Shown: piece after piece, positions 55,265 to 64,000 of the stretch
Layout: each line of letters opens with the position of its first letter
How positions within the stretch are numbered: position 1 is the stretch's first letter
Origin: Limnobacter sp.
Lineage (GTDB): Bacteria; Pseudomonadota; Gammaproteobacteria; Burkholderiales; Burkholderiaceae_B
Assembly (NCBI GenBank): GCA_029866125.1
Contig: JARWZZ010000019.1
Span: 186,001 to 250,000, forward strand
Length of the DNA stretch: 64,000 bases
Direction of reading: 5' to 3'
Position numbers and translations under genes: made by a program
The notes under the pieces: generated by a model
What the model was told of the DNA's origin: nothing
The model's input: the letters and a program-made list of their open reading frames with translations, nothing else
Databases searched by the model: none

Positions 55265-55855
55265 GTGGAAAATTTCAGTTTGACAGGCCAATTTTTGGTG
55301 GCCATGCCCACCATGACCGATCCGAATTTCTCGAGGTCGGTGATTTACATTTGCGAGCATTCCAGCAAGGGTGCAATGGGTTTGGTGGTGAACAAGCCCA
55401 CCGAAATCTCGCTTGAAAGCTTGTTTGAAAAGGTTGACCTGAAGGCTGAAATTGACCTCTCAGGCCACATTCCGGTGTTGAGTGGCGGCCCCGTGGCCGG
55501 TGAGCGCGGCTTTGTGCTGCATTCCAATCCAAAGCCCAAATCTGGGGCAAGCGTCAGCGAGGGCGAATTCACCTCCACTTTGAAAATCAGCGAACGCATT
55601 AGCATGACCACTTCCAAAGACATTTTGGAGGCTGTTGCACGGGGCGACGCACCCGAGAATTGGCTCATCACCCTGGGTTATGCCGGTTGGGGCGAGGGGC
55701 AGTTGGAGCAAGAAATTGCAGACAACGCTTGGTTGAATGTGCCCGCGGATGAGTCCCTTCTTTTTGCCTGCCCCTTGGACGAGCGTTTTACCAAAGCGTT
55801 TCAATTGTTGGGCTTTGACATGAGTCGCCTTTCTGGCTCGGCAGGACACGCCTGA
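55265..55855 (+). CDS. YqgE/AlgH family protein
   Basis: 196 residues from GTG 55265. The track start ATG 55181 would add 28 residues with no match to the family; the true start is unsure. The YqgE signature is evident: GQFLVAMPTMTDPNFSRSVI, then YICEHSSKGAMGLVVNKPTE, LSGGPVAGERGFVLH and the end CPLDERFTKAFQLLGFD. Function in the cell is not established; the family was named for alginate regulation in Pseudomonas. It overlaps the start of ruvX by one base (TGATG). Confidence 0.9.
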   Translation: MENFSLTGQFLVAMPTMTDPNFSRSVIYICEHSSKGAMGLVVNKPTEISLESLFEKVDLKAEIDLSGHIPVLSGGPVAGERGFVLHSNPKPKSGASVSEGEFTSTLKISERISMTTSKDILEAVARGDAPENWLITLGYAGWGEGQLEQEIADNAWLNVPADESLLFACPLDERFTKAFQLLGFDMSRLSGSAGHA

Positions 55856-56277
55856 TGCACAGCAGCAAGCCCCTATTGTTGATGGCTTTTGATTTTGGTT
55901 TGAAGCGTATTGGTGTTGCATTTGGAAACGGACTGACCAAAACCGCGCAGGCGGTGGGTGTGGTGCAGGCCGAGGATGACGACTCCCGGTTTGTGGCCAT
56001 CGAGAAGCTGGTCAAAGAATGGCAGCCCGAGGGTTTTGTGGTGGGGGTGCCCCGCAACACCGATGGCACTGATTCAGACCTGACTGCACGTTGCGAAAAG
56101 TTTGCCCGCCAGTTGACCGGCCGCTTTGGCAAGCCCTGCGAAACTGTGGACGAAAGGTACACCAGCGCCATCGTAGAAAGTTGTATGGGTGGTGCCAAAG
56201 CCCGCGAGCAAAAAGGCCGCGTGGACATGGGCAGCGCCTGCTTGATTTTGGAACAATTTTTTCTGGAGGGGCGATGA
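55855..56277 (+). CDS. ruvX: RuvX/YqgF pre-16S rRNA nuclease (putative Holliday junction resolvase)
   Basis: 140 residues. The RNase-H fold starts LMAFDFGLKRIGVAFGN with the first catalytic Asp. GFVVGVPRNTDGT, DERYTSAIVE and GSACLILEQFF hold further acidic residues. In E. coli YqgF helps mature the 16S rRNA 5' end; the resolvase label is older. It sits in the yqgE-ruvX-pyrR string and overlaps pyrR by ATGA. Confidence 0.93.
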   Translation: MHSSKPLLLMAFDFGLKRIGVAFGNGLTKTAQAVGVVQAEDDDSRFVAIEKLVKEWQPEGFVVGVPRNTDGTDSDLTARCEKFARQLTGRFGKPCETVDERYTSAIVESCMGGAKAREQKGRVDMGSACLILEQFFLEGR

Positions 56278-56783
56278 AGCTGCCTGACCCGGAAAGCCTT
56301 TACGCAAGGCTCAAGGAACAAATTGAACATGCCTTTCCTAACCGCAGCGAGTTGGGCCTTATTGGCGTGCACAGCGGCGGGGCTTGGATTGCCGAGCGCC
56401 TGCACCACGACCTTGGTTTTACCCTGCCTTGTGGTTTTTTGGACAGCGCTTTGTACCGCGACGATTTTTCCGAGCGGGGCATGAAGACAGCGCCCAAACC
56501 CGCAGACATGCCTTTTGATGTAGCAGGCCGCCAAATTTTGTTGGTGGACGATGTGTTGTACACCGGGCGCACCGTGCGCGCCATCGTGAACCATCTGTTT
56601 GACTATGGCCGCCCTGCCAAAATTGAGCTGGCCGTGCTGCTAGACCGTGGTGGGCGAGAGCTACCCATCGACGCGCAATACGTGGGCAAACACGAGCCAC
56701 TCAAACCCAATCAATCATTTGTATTAACCCGGGATGAGCAAGGCGCATTCCGGCTGGGACTGGAGGAAAAACAGGGTGAATAA
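56274..56783 (+). CDS. pyrR: PyrR bifunctional regulator / uracil phosphoribosyltransferase
   Basis: 169 residues from ATG 56274, overlapping ruvX by ATGA. The PRPP-binding motif [20 protein letters not shown] is the PyrR type. The N-terminal block [18 protein letters not shown] and the mid DRGGRELPI flank it. PyrR binds pyr mRNA in Gram-positives; in proteobacteria its role is mainly unknown. It is followed by pyrB with an 8-bp overlap, so it fits pyrimidine control here. Confidence 0.92.
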   Translation: MKLPDPESLYARLKEQIEHAFPNRSELGLIGVHSGGAWIAERLHHDLGFTLPCGFLDSALYRDDFSERGMKTAPKPADMPFDVAGRQILLVDDVLYTGRTVRAIVNHLFDYGRPAKIELAVLLDRGGRELPIDAQYVGKHEPLKPNQSFVLTRDEQGAFRLGLEEKQGE

Positions 56784-57750
56784 TCCGCAGCTGAATTCCG
56801 CAGGCGAGCTGATTCACCTGTTGACGATCGAAGGCCTGCCCAAGGCCATGATTCACCGTATTTTGGACACGGCTGAATCCTTCATGTCGCTCAATGAGCG
56901 GGAAGTGAAATCAGTGCCTTTGTTGCGCGGTAAATCAGTTTTCAACGTGTTTTTTGAAAACTCAACCCGCACCCGCACCACCTTCGAAATTGCGGCCAAG
57001 CGCCTGTCGGCAGATGTGGTGAATTTGAGTGTGGACTCCTCATCCACCAAAAAAGGTGAAAGCCTCATCGACACCGTGGACAACCTGGCCGCCATGGCTG
57101 CGGACATGTTTGTGATTCGCCATTCTGAAAGTGGTGCCCCCACTTTTATTGCCCAGCATTTAAACAAAATGTTTGGCGGTAAAATCAATGTCATTAATGC
57201 TGGCGATGGCCGCCATGCCCACCCCACCCAAGGGTTGTTGGACATGTACACCATTCGCCACTACAAAAAAGATTTCACCAAGCTTCGGGTGGCCATTGTG
57301 GGCGATATTTTGCACAGCCGCGTGGCCCGGTCCGACATTCATGCACTGACTACCTTGGGTTGCCCCGAGGTACGGGCTGTAGGCCCCCGCACGCTGTTGC
57401 CTAGCCACTTGGAGGGCATGGGGGTCAAGGTGTTTCATGATTTGAAGGAAGGCATTCGTGATGCGGATGTGATCATCATGCTGCGTTTGCAGAATGAGCG
57501 CATGAAGGGCGCTTTGATTCCATCCTCTCAGGAGTATTACAAGCATTTTGGTTTGACTGAAGAAAAGCTGAAATACGCCGCACCTGACGCGATTGTTATG
57601 CACCCCGGGCCCATGAACCGGGGCGTAGAAATCGACTCCGCAGTGGCCGATGGGCCCCAGTCTGTGATTTTGAGCCAAGTCACCTTTGGCATTGCCATAC
57701 GTATGGCTGTGATGAGCATTCTTGCCTCCAGCCGTGCGGGTGCCGCATAA
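56776..57750 (+). CDS. pyrB: Aspartate carbamoyltransferase catalytic subunit
   Basis: 324 residues from GTG 56776. PyrB makes carbamoyl aspartate. Carbamoyl-phosphate motif [18 protein letters not shown] is intact, also the aspartate-side [23 protein letters not shown] and [11 protein letters not shown]. No pyrI is nearby. It is directly before a dihydroorotase-like gene that has lost its metal His; this is the PyrB-PyrX arrangement of Pseudomonas-type dodecameric ATCases. Confidence 0.96.
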   Translation: MNNPQLNSAGELIHLLTIEGLPKAMIHRILDTAESFMSLNEREVKSVPLLRGKSVFNVFFENSTRTRTTFEIAAKRLSADVVNLSVDSSSTKKGESLIDTVDNLAAMAADMFVIRHSESGAPTFIAQHLNKMFGGKINVINAGDGRHAHPTQGLLDMYTIRHYKKDFTKLRVAIVGDILHSRVARSDIHALTTLGCPEVRAVGPRTLLPSHLEGMGVKVFHDLKEGIRDADVIIMLRLQNERMKGALIPSSQEYYKHFGLTEEKLKYAAPDAIVMHPGPMNRGVEIDSAVADGPQSVILSQVTFGIAIRMAVMSILASSRAGAA

Positions 57751-57768
57751 CGAATTAAAGGGTACTCG

Positions 57769-59061
57769 ATGCGATTACTGATTACCGGCGGGCATGTGAT
57801 TGACCCCGCACAGCAAATTGATGCACCGATGGATGTGGCTGTGGCTGCTGGCAGGGTGGTGGCTGTTTGCCCCTCCGGAGAAATACCGGACGATTTTTCG
57901 CCCAACCGCGTGGTGGATGCCAAGGGCCTGTGGGTGATGCCCGGCTTGGTGGATTTGTCAGCCCGTTTGCGTGAGCCCGGCTATGAATACCGCGCCACGT
58001 TGGAAAGCGAAATTCAGGCTGCGCTGGCCGGTGGAATTACCTCGCTGGTGTGCCCCCCAGACACGGACCCGGTGTTGGATGAACCCGGTTTGATTGAAAT
58101 GTTGAAGTTCAAGGCTCAACAGTTGAACCTGTCCAAAGTGTACCCCTTGGGTGCGCTGACCACAGGTTTAAACGGCGAAGTGATTACTGAAATGGCCGAG
58201 CTGACCGAGGCTGGTTGCGTGGGGTTTTCCCAAGCAGAAAACCCGGTGTATGACACCAAAGTGTTGCAGCGCGCCATGCTGTATGCCAAAAGTTTTGGCC
58301 TGACTTTGTTTTTGCGCCCCATCGAGCCCCACCTGAGCAAAGGCGGGGTGGCGCATGCCGGTGCGTATGCCTCGCGTATGGGTTTGAATGGTATTCCTGT
58401 AATTGCAGAAACGATTGCATTGCAGCGCCATTTTGAGTTGGTGCGTACCACCGGGGTGCGCTTGCATGTGTGTAGGATCAGCTCTGCCCGTGGCGTACAA
58501 ATGGTGCGCGATGCCAAAGCTGAAGGTTTGCCCATTACCTGTGATGTGGGCATTCACCATGTGCACATGACTGATTTGGACATTGGGTTTTTCGACCCAC
58601 GTGCGCATTTGCTGCCCCCGTTGCGTGAACAACGTGACAGGGACGCCATTCGCGCTGGGCTGATTGATGGCACGATTGATGCCATTTGTTCAGACCACAC
58701 GCCAGTGGATGACGATGCCAAACTTCTACCCTTTGCCGAAAGTGAGGCAGGGGCCACAGGCTTGGAGTTGCTGCTTAGCTTGACTGTGAAATGGGCACGT
58801 GAACAAAAAGTGCCGCTTAGCCGTTTGGTGGATTTGCTGTCAGGTAACCCGTCCAACATCATCAACATACAAGCCGGTAATTTGCGCCCCGGTATGGCGG
58901 CAGATTTGTGCCTGTTTGACCCCGAAAGCGATTGGGTTGTGAATGATACCAACTTGTTGAGTCAGGGCAAACACACGCCGTTCCATGGTTTCCCGCTGCA
59001 GGGGCGGGTAGTGGGCACGGTGGTGAATGGGCAGCTTGCTTTTTCTCGCATGGGGCAATAA
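57769..59061 (+). CDS. pyrX: Inactive dihydroorotase-like PyrX (PyrC')
   Basis: 430 residues of the dihydroorotase type I fold. The first metal motif that normally reads HxH in PGLVDLHxHxREPG is here PGLVDLSARLREPG, so both His are gone. The region of the carbamylated Lys is PPDTDPVLDEP, also altered, while SDHTPVDDD near the end is partly kept. It should have no dihydroorotase activity and instead be a structural partner of PyrB, as shown for Pseudomonas PyrC'. A working pyrC must exist elsewhere. Directly 18 bp after pyrB and 5 bp before plsC. Confidence 0.9.
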   Translation: MRLLITGGHVIDPAQQIDAPMDVAVAAGRVVAVCPSGEIPDDFSPNRVVDAKGLWVMPGLVDLSARLREPGYEYRATLESEIQAALAGGITSLVCPPDTDPVLDEPGLIEMLKFKAQQLNLSKVYPLGALTTGLNGEVITEMAELTEAGCVGFSQAENPVYDTKVLQRAMLYAKSFGLTLFLRPIEPHLSKGGVAHAGAYASRMGLNGIPVIAETIALQRHFELVRTTGVRLHVCRISSARGVQMVRDAKAEGLPITCDVGIHHVHMTDLDIGFFDPRAHLLPPLREQRDRDAIRAGLIDGTIDAICSDHTPVDDDAKLLPFAESEAGATGLELLLSLTVKWAREQKVPLSRLVDLLSGNPSNIINIQAGNLRPGMAADLCLFDPESDWVVNDTNLLSQGKHTPFHGFPLQGRVVGTVVNGQLAFSRMGQ

Positions 59062-59066
59062 AGGCC

Positions 59067-59810
59067 ATGCGGCAGGTGTTGGGCTATGTGCGTTTGCTCA
59101 GCTTGGTTTTGTTTGGGGTTTTGTTGGCCTTGCTGATTTGGCCACTTATTAGCGCCCAGTTGCGAGATCGAACCGAGCTTTGGTTTGCCAACCGAATTTT
59201 GACAATTTTGCGGGTGAAGGTCTGTGCGCATTTTGAGGTGCCCGAAGCCAATTTTGCGACGCACGGCCCTTACTTGCTGTACTGCAATCACGTCAGTTGG
59301 TTGGATATTTTTGCCCTCAATTCGCTGTGCCCTCTGACCTTTATTGCGAAATCAGAAATTGCAGAATGGCCTTTGGCCGGCATGCTGGCCAAGCGGTCTG
59401 GCACGCTGTTTATTGAGCGCGGCAAGCGCCATGCGGTGCGCCAAGTGATTCAAGAATCGGTTGAGGTGTTGCAAACCGGGCGTACTGTAGCTGTTTTCCC
59501 TGAAGGCACCACAGGTGCGGGCGACCAGCTTTTGCCCTTCCACAGCAACTTTATTCAACCCGCCATGTTGGCGCAGGTGCAGGTGGTCCCCGTCAGTTTG
59601 CAGTACCAGGATGCCAATGGGAAATTCAGTTCAAAGCCCGCGTTTTTAGGCGAGCAAGCTTTGATTCAAAACATTCAAGTATTGCTGGGCGCGCGTGAGG
59701 GATACACCGTCCGCTTGGTTTTTCATGCACCCATTGCAACTGAGGGTTTTACCCGCCACGCTTTGAGCGACAAAGCAAGGGAAGTGATTCAGGCGTCGTT
59801 GCTGAGCTAA
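59067..59810 (+). CDS. plsC: 1-acyl-sn-glycerol-3-phosphate acyltransferase (PlsC-like)
   Basis: 247 residues. One N-terminal membrane segment (LLSLVLFGVLLALLIWPLI) is followed by the acyltransferase motif NHVSWLDIFAL (HxxxxD) and the second motif FPEGTTGAGD. It makes phosphatidic acid or acylates a related lipid in the inner membrane. It ends the pyrB-pyrX string. The length fits PlsC (E. coli 245). Exact acceptor is not readable. Confidence 0.9.
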   Translation: MRQVLGYVRLLSLVLFGVLLALLIWPLISAQLRDRTELWFANRILTILRVKVCAHFEVPEANFATHGPYLLYCNHVSWLDIFALNSLCPLTFIAKSEIAEWPLAGMLAKRSGTLFIERGKRHAVRQVIQESVEVLQTGRTVAVFPEGTTGAGDQLLPFHSNFIQPAMLAQVQVVPVSLQYQDANGKFSSKPAFLGEQALIQNIQVLLGAREGYTVRLVFHAPIATEGFTRHALSDKAREVIQASLLS

Positions 59811-59890
59811 GGCGCTACGCCCCTTGGCTTTATGGAACTATGCTGGCTCAATGGTTACCAAGTTCCACCAAGTAAGGTGGGAGCCTTTGA

Positions 59891-61009
59891 ATGTCACCGT
59901 CCCGTTTCGATGCGAAAACAAATGCGCCATCCAGTGCGCCATCCAGTACGCCAATAGGTCCACAGGCAAGTCCACAAAACAGTTCAAGGCTGCATTTGCT
60001 CGCTGGCTTTGGGCGCATGGCCCATGCGGTCAGTGCTCTATTTCAAGGTTTGAGTGCGTCAATGGAGGGGCGCAGTGAGGGTCGTAGTGAGGGTATTAAA
60101 CAATATGTTGACCGACTGCTGAGTAACCTGACTTGTTGTGTGTCAGATGACGCTGAGGCTGATTTGCAGCCTGGAGTTGACCCTGCTCTTGAACAAGACT
60201 TGGGTGTGCGGCACGGACCACAATTGGAAACGCAACCCCGTCCCTTTTCGCAGCATTGTCGCCCAGCCTTCGCTTCGCACATGCGACACGCCCCCGGGTC
60301 TGAACGCAGCGTATTTTCAAGAAGTTCAAATTCAACACATTCAAATGCCTTGGTGCCTTATGTGGGGGGTGATTCGCCCAATCGCTCGGCCAATGTAAAT
60401 GCCAGTCCAAGCAAAACAAACACGGATAAAAAAACGCCCATCAAGCCACCGCTTAACTTGGGCTTTATGCCCGAGTTGGCCTGGTTGAAACAGACCAGGT
60501 TCGTCAGGGGGGCGATTGTGAATCTGCCCGGCAATCCGATCAGTCGCTTTAGGCGTTATCCGACAAGCCATGTGAGGAGCAAGCCTACACAACCCCCCAA
60601 GATGCTGGATTTTTTGACTCTCGAGAATGGTCAGCGTGGCTGGATTAAAAGGTTGGAGCAAGCTGTGCAGCAGCCGCGTTTGTATCACACCATACGCACC
60701 TGTGTTTCGGAATGTGACGAGGCCACGGGTCAATACCGCCCCAGGTTGACAGAATGGAGCGGCGTGCATGTGGGCGATAATTATTTGTTGATCGATTTGG
60801 TGCCTTTGTCCCAGCAAGAGCGCGCCCAATACAACTTGAACAGGCTAGGCCCCGGGGCGCATTGTATGCGGGCAACGGTGTTTAGCCCGTCACGAAAAAC
60901 CACGTTTGAGGTGATTTTCAGGGAGCTGGATGCTGAGCCTAAAAAATCGGTTTCGTTTAGGGAACCGGCGGAAGCGCGGGCTCCAAGGCGTCCACGCCGA
61001 ACAGCTTGA
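59891..61009 (+). CDS. Hypothetical protein, low-complexity N-terminus
   Basis: 372 residues, not recognised. The first ~190 are Ser/Pro/Asn-rich and disordered, with a small repeat EGRSEGRSEG encoded by a 12-bp tandem unit. The C-terminal ~170 residues look folded (PKMLDFLTLENGQRGWIKRL through MRATVFSPSRKTTFEVIF). No membrane segment or signal peptide is visible. The last 53 bp overlap the convergent apaH, which is unusual. Base composition is similar to neighbours. It may be an accessory gene limited to close relatives. Confidence 0.55.
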   Translation: MSPSRFDAKTNAPSSAPSSTPIGPQASPQNSSRLHLLAGFGRMAHAVSALFQGLSASMEGRSEGRSEGIKQYVDRLLSNLTCCVSDDAEADLQPGVDPALEQDLGVRHGPQLETQPRPFSQHCRPAFASHMRHAPGSERSVFSRSSNSTHSNALVPYVGGDSPNRSANVNASPSKTNTDKKTPIKPPLNLGFMPELAWLKQTRFVRGAIVNLPGNPISRFRRYPTSHVRSKPTQPPKMLDFLTLENGQRGWIKRLEQAVQQPRLYHTIRTCVSECDEATGQYRPRLTEWSGVHVGDNYLLIDLVPLSQQERAQYNLNRLGPGAHCMRATVFSPSRKTTFEVIFRELDAEPKKSVSFREPAEARAPRRPRRTA

Positions 61010-61817
61010 AATCCTCAAGCCTCAAAGCGGTCAACCTTCCGCCCCAAACGCAGCCCGTGTCCAGGCAAAACCCGACTTTGTTCTCAATCTGATCCAAGGT
61101 CGACCAGTGGCCAAATATGATTTTCCCCTCGTCCTCATTGTTTGAATTTGCCCGGGGAAATTCAAACCACGCTTTTAAATCCTCAGGGGCATCTGCAGGT
61201 TCCAGTTTAAATTTTAGGTCAATTTTTCCGTCCACCCGTAGCATACGCATGCGGGTACACACATTCACAATCAGCCGCAGCCTGTCATGGCCTTCCAAAT
61301 CATCTGCCCAGCGGTTGGGTTTGTTGCCATACAGGTCAGCCATAAACACTTTCCAGTTGGGGCCAGAAAGTACAGCTTGAACCTCTTGGGACAATTGCAG
61401 CGCTTGCTTGAATGACCATTCGGGCAGAATACCCGCATGAGCCAGAAGGTGTTGGTTGGGGGAATGGTCATTTTTTGGCAAAGGCAACACCAAAGGCTGG
61501 CGTCGCAGCCACTCAATCAGTTCTTTGCCCTCGGGGCTAGCAACAATTTCTGCAATGGTGTCAAAGCGGCTGTTTTTCCCACTCTCGCACCACAAGGCCA
61601 GCAAATGCAGGTCGTGGTTGCCCAGCACTGTGTGCGCACAGCTTTTTGTAGCAAGCCCGTGGATAAGCCGCAAAGTGTCCAGTGACCGAGGGCCGCGGTT
61701 AACCAAGTCGCCTGCAAACCACAGCACGTCCTCAGTGTCGCTAAAGTTAATATGCTGCAGAAGCGCCTGCAAAGAGTCATAGCAACCCTGCACATCCCCA
61801 ATCACGTAATTCGACAT
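60957..61817 (-). CDS. apaH: Diadenosine tetraphosphatase
   Basis: 286 residues. ApaH hydrolyses Ap4A to ADP and can remove NpnN caps from RNA. It is a calcineurin-type metallophosphatase: VIGDVQGCYDSLQALL (D-x-Q variant of DxH), FAGDLVNRGPRSLDTLRLI, and LGNHDLHLLAL. The end GRLTALRLEDFKLFGVDALE is family-typical. It has only an 8-11 residue longer C-terminus than E. coli. It overlaps the convergent hypothetical gene by 53 bp. Confidence 0.95.
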   Translation of the reverse strand: MSNYVIGDVQGCYDSLQALLQHINFSDTEDVLWFAGDLVNRGPRSLDTLRLIHGLATKSCAHTVLGNHDLHLLALWCESGKNSRFDTIAEIVASPEGKELIEWLRRQPLVLPLPKNDHSPNQHLLAHAGILPEWSFKQALQLSQEVQAVLSGPNWKVFMADLYGNKPNRWADDLEGHDRLRLIVNVCTRMRMLRVDGKIDLKFKLEPADAPEDLKAWFEFPRANSNNEDEGKIIFGHWSTLDQIENKVGFCLDTGCVWGGRLTALRLEDFKLFGVDALEPALPPVP

Positions 61818-61876
61818 ACTTCACCAAATCTCACTCATGCAGTCATTGTGACTACAAACAGTTCAATGATAATCGA

Positions 61877-62257
61877 TTAGGCTGGGCTGTCATTCTCACG
61901 TAGTGTTGCAATTCTACTGACAAGCATGTTTTGTGCGGTGGAGGGTGCCCCTGAGTCATCGCCAGCCTGGCAGCATTGGCTAAGCTGGTAGAGGCTGCAC
62001 AGCAAGGCACCACCGACACTACCAGTCGCAGTACCCATGAGCACATGCGAGGGTACTGAGCCAATTGTTTGGTGGGTCATTTTGCTAATAACAGTGCCTG
62101 CGATTGCGCCAAAAAAGCCGCCACCTAAAGTGTAGCAAGCAATTTGTGTCAATGATTTGCAAATTTTGGAAGGGATTTCTAAGTTGCTAGGGATTGAAGC
62201 GTCGGATCCAGCAGCGGTTTCGCGGGCAACGCCTGCGTTTTGGTTGTTGACAATCAT
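61877..62257 (-). CDS. Small hypothetical protein with glycine-rich hydrophobic segments
   Basis: 126 residues. Two hydrophobic, glycine-zipper-like segments (YTLGGGFFGAIAGTVISKM and VLMGTATGSVGGALLCSLY) lie between polar ends. This suggests insertion in a membrane as a hairpin. No family recognised. It stands alone, with apaH 60 bp downstream on the same strand, and 144 bp from the divergent algC-like gene. Coding potential is moderate. Confidence 0.5.
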   Translation of the reverse strand: MIVNNQNAGVARETAAGSDASIPSNLEIPSKICKSLTQIACYTLGGGFFGAIAGTVISKMTHQTIGSVPSHVLMGTATGSVGGALLCSLYQLSQCCQAGDDSGAPSTAQNMLVSRIATLRENDSPA

Positions 62258-62401
62258 GGAAGTTACCCGTTGGTTAAAACACTAAGTGGTGCGGAATTCA
62301 CTTAAGTTCAGAATCAATGCAACTGCAAATTCACCTGCCCTTGGGCGTGTGATAGCCTTTCAACATTCGTATTTTGTTTCCCTTATTTTATTGAGCTTGC
62401 T

Positions 62402-63805
62402 ATGACTGCATTCAACCCCATATCCAACTCCATATTCAAAGCCTATGACATCCGCGGCATTGTTGACACCACTTTGACTGAAGACGCCTGCTACGCCGTG
62501 GGCCGCGCCTTGGGTGAGCTGGCCTTAAGCAGGGGCAAGCGTGAGGCGGTTGTGGGCCGTGATGGACGTTTGTCAGGCCCGCGCCTGTGTGCAGCTTTGG
62601 CCGATGGTTTTCGGGATGCTGGGCTGGATGTGGTGGATGTGGGCATGGTCGCCACCCCACTGGTTTACTACGCCACCTATTTGCTGAACAACGGCACGGG
62701 CGTACAGGTAACCGGTAGCCACAACCCACCTGAGTACAATGGTTTAAAAATGATGGTGGCTGGCGAAACCTTGTACGGCGACACCATTCAAGGCCTTTTC
62801 AAGTGGATACAAGCGGAGCAACCCCAACGCGAAGTGGTGGCGGGCCGCAGCCGTGGGCAGTACCGTGAGTTGAATGTATGGCCCCAGTACCTTGCTGAAA
62901 TTTTGGGCGATGTCAAACTGGCGCGCCCCATGAAAATTGCCGTGGACTGCGGCAATGGCGTTGCGGGTGCGTTTGCACGCGAGCTTTACGAGGCTTTGGG
63001 TTGTGAAGTCACCGAGCTATTTTGCGAAGTGGATGGCACCTTCCCCAACCACCACCCAGACCCAGCCCACCCTGAAAACCTGCAAGATTTGATTCGCTGC
63101 TTGGCTGCGGGCGATGCTGAAATTGGCCTTGCCTTTGATGGCGATGGCGACCGCTTGGGTGTGGTCACCAAGGGCGGCGATATTATTTACCCCGACCGTC
63201 AATTGATCTTGTTTGCACGCGACGTGCTGACCCGTTGCCCCGGCGCGCAAATTATTTATGACGTGAAATGCACCCGCCATGTGGGTAAAGCGGTGGCCGA
63301 GGCGGGTGGGCAGCCTTTGATGTGGCGCACCGGGCACTCCTTGATCAAAGCCAAGTTGAAAGAAACGGGCGCCCCCTTGGCTGGCGAAATGAGTGGCCAT
63401 GTGTTTTTCAAAGAGCGTTGGTACGGTTTTGATGATGGTTTGTATGCCGGTGTGCGTTTGTTGGAAATTTTGTCACGCGCGGCAGACCCTTCTGCTGTGT
63501 TGGATGCGCTTCCCAATTCATCCAGCACACCCGAGTTGCAGCTTAAAACTGCTGAAGGTGTGAATTTTGAACTGGTGCGTAAGCTTCAGGAAACAGGCGA
63601 ATTTCCAAGTTCAGAAACCGTGGTCACCATTGATGGTGTGCGGGCAGAGTACGCCGATGGCTTTGGATTGGCCCGCCCATCCAACACCACCCCAGTGGTG
63701 GTGATGCGGTTTGAAGCAGACACCGACGAAGCCTTGGCCAGAATTCAAGCAGAATTTAAAAAAGCAATTCTGAAAGTGGCCCCGAATGTTGACTTGCCGT
63801 TTTAA
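62402..63805 (+). CDS. algC: Phosphomannomutase / phosphoglucomutase
   Basis: 467 residues. The enzyme interconverts hexose 1- and 6-phosphates for GDP-mannose and UDP-glucose sugars used in LPS and exopolysaccharide. The four domain motifs are visible: FKAYDIRGIVD, the phosphoserine loop VTGSHNPPEYNGLK, the metal site AFDGDGDRLGVV, and EMSGHVFFKERWYGFDDG in the sugar-binding loop. Similar in layout to Pseudomonas AlgC (463). It links central sugar phosphates to the envelope locus at the start of the window. Confidence 0.93.
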   Translation: MTAFNPISNSIFKAYDIRGIVDTTLTEDACYAVGRALGELALSRGKREAVVGRDGRLSGPRLCAALADGFRDAGLDVVDVGMVATPLVYYATYLLNNGTGVQVTGSHNPPEYNGLKMMVAGETLYGDTIQGLFKWIQAEQPQREVVAGRSRGQYRELNVWPQYLAEILGDVKLARPMKIAVDCGNGVAGAFARELYEALGCEVTELFCEVDGTFPNHHPDPAHPENLQDLIRCLAAGDAEIGLAFDGDGDRLGVVTKGGDIIYPDRQLILFARDVLTRCPGAQIIYDVKCTRHVGKAVAEAGGQPLMWRTGHSLIKAKLKETGAPLAGEMSGHVFFKERWYGFDDGLYAGVRLLEILSRAADPSAVLDALPNSSSTPELQLKTAEGVNFELVRKLQETGEFPSSETVVTIDGVRAEYADGFGLARPSNTTPVVVMRFEADTDEALARIQAEFKKAILKVAPNVDLPF

Positions 63806-63955
63806 TCCGACTCATTTTGGATTGGGTAATTTCTTCTAAATGTGTGAATCAATGTGTCTTAAAGGGTGGCATCGTAGGCTGGCATCAAGCCCCGTCTATG
63901 ATGTGCCAAGATTGAATAAATATTCTACTTTTTTAATTCAGATGTAACTCTGGAG

Positions 63956-63975
63956 TTTCGAGGAAAGCCTCGAAA
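63956..63975. other. Stem-loop in the right-edge gene-free tail
   Basis: The last 195 bases (63806-64000) hold no gene. They contain a perfect 8-bp stem TTTCGAGG / CCTCGAAA with loop AAAG at 63956-63975. No T-run follows on either strand, so it is not a normal terminator. It may belong to a leader of a gene beyond the window edge; GAGGAGGGG at the end could be its ribosome site. Confidence 0.4.
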
Positions 63976-64000
63976 AATAAGGTTGAAAGGCGAGGAGGGG

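Overview
The window reads as chromosomal DNA of a Gram-negative betaproteobacterium, most likely Burkholderiales. Limnobacter-like is my best guess, but it rests on gene content and order only. Supporting signs are roughly balanced GC, a Burkholderiales-type OmpC-like porin with codon use typical of very highly expressed genes, the yqgE-ruvX-pyrR-pyrB-pyrX-plsC order, and the pair glnS followed by a Gcr-type 'site-specific recombinase'. I see no tRNA, rRNA, CRISPR array, insertion sequence or prophage. The accessory character comes from an envelope polysaccharide locus, a toxin-antitoxin module and a small amyloid/holdfast-like secretion cluster.

Layout. 1-9.7 kb is a cell-surface polysaccharide/LPS locus: glycosyltransferases, an MsbA-like ABC exporter, an O-antigen ligase/polymerase, a GT9 heptosyltransferase, a condensation-type acyltransferase and two unrecognised proteins. 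9.9-13.0 kb holds a major porin and two exported unknown proteins. From 26.7 kb down to 13.3 kb almost everything lies on the minus strand: yebC, purD, hemF, nadD, rsfS, a ccdAB toxin-antitoxin pair, rlmH, maf, rng, then a complete biotin set bioF-(esterase)-bioC-bioD-bioA-bioB. 26.9-33.4 kb on the plus strand carries mscL, a single-aptamer glycine riboswitch driving dadA, glnS, the Gcr membrane protein and a small exported protein.

33.5-41 kb holds a cobalamin adenosyltransferase, a TPP-riboswitch-controlled thiC, a minus-strand three-gene HfaD/HfaA/HfaB-like (CsgG-type) cluster, and nadA-nadC facing nadB. 42.8-49.9 kb holds uppP, a degenerate-GGDEF/EAL protein, trmB-thiG-thiS, an ArsS-like radical SAM enzyme behind a long inverted repeat, a two-TM coiled-coil protein and a 54-residue rubredoxin missed by the ORF track. 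50-64 kb holds thiD-thiE-hemL, a LuxR-type regulator, photolyase, the yqgE-ruvX-pyrR-pyrB-pyrX-plsC string, an unknown low-complexity protein, apaH, a small membrane protein and algC/manB.

How the genes work together. Three cofactor pathways are heavily represented: biotin (all late steps plus BioC and a candidate BioH substitute), NAD (nadA, nadB, nadC, nadD) and thiamine (thiC, thiD, thiE, thiG, thiS; thiF and a ThiH/ThiO are not in the window). Only thiC carries a TPP riboswitch. Envelope genes (msbA-like, ligase, glycosyltransferases, uppP, algC) supply surface polysaccharide.

The most interesting items are: the HfaABD/curli-like cluster with three ~52-residue repeats; the ccdAB module translationally coupled into the rsfS-rlmH housekeeping operon, with a toxin tail lacking the residues needed by F-plasmid CcdB; the divergent esterase embedded in the biotin operon; the singleton glycine riboswitch on dadA; and several palindromic candidate operators.
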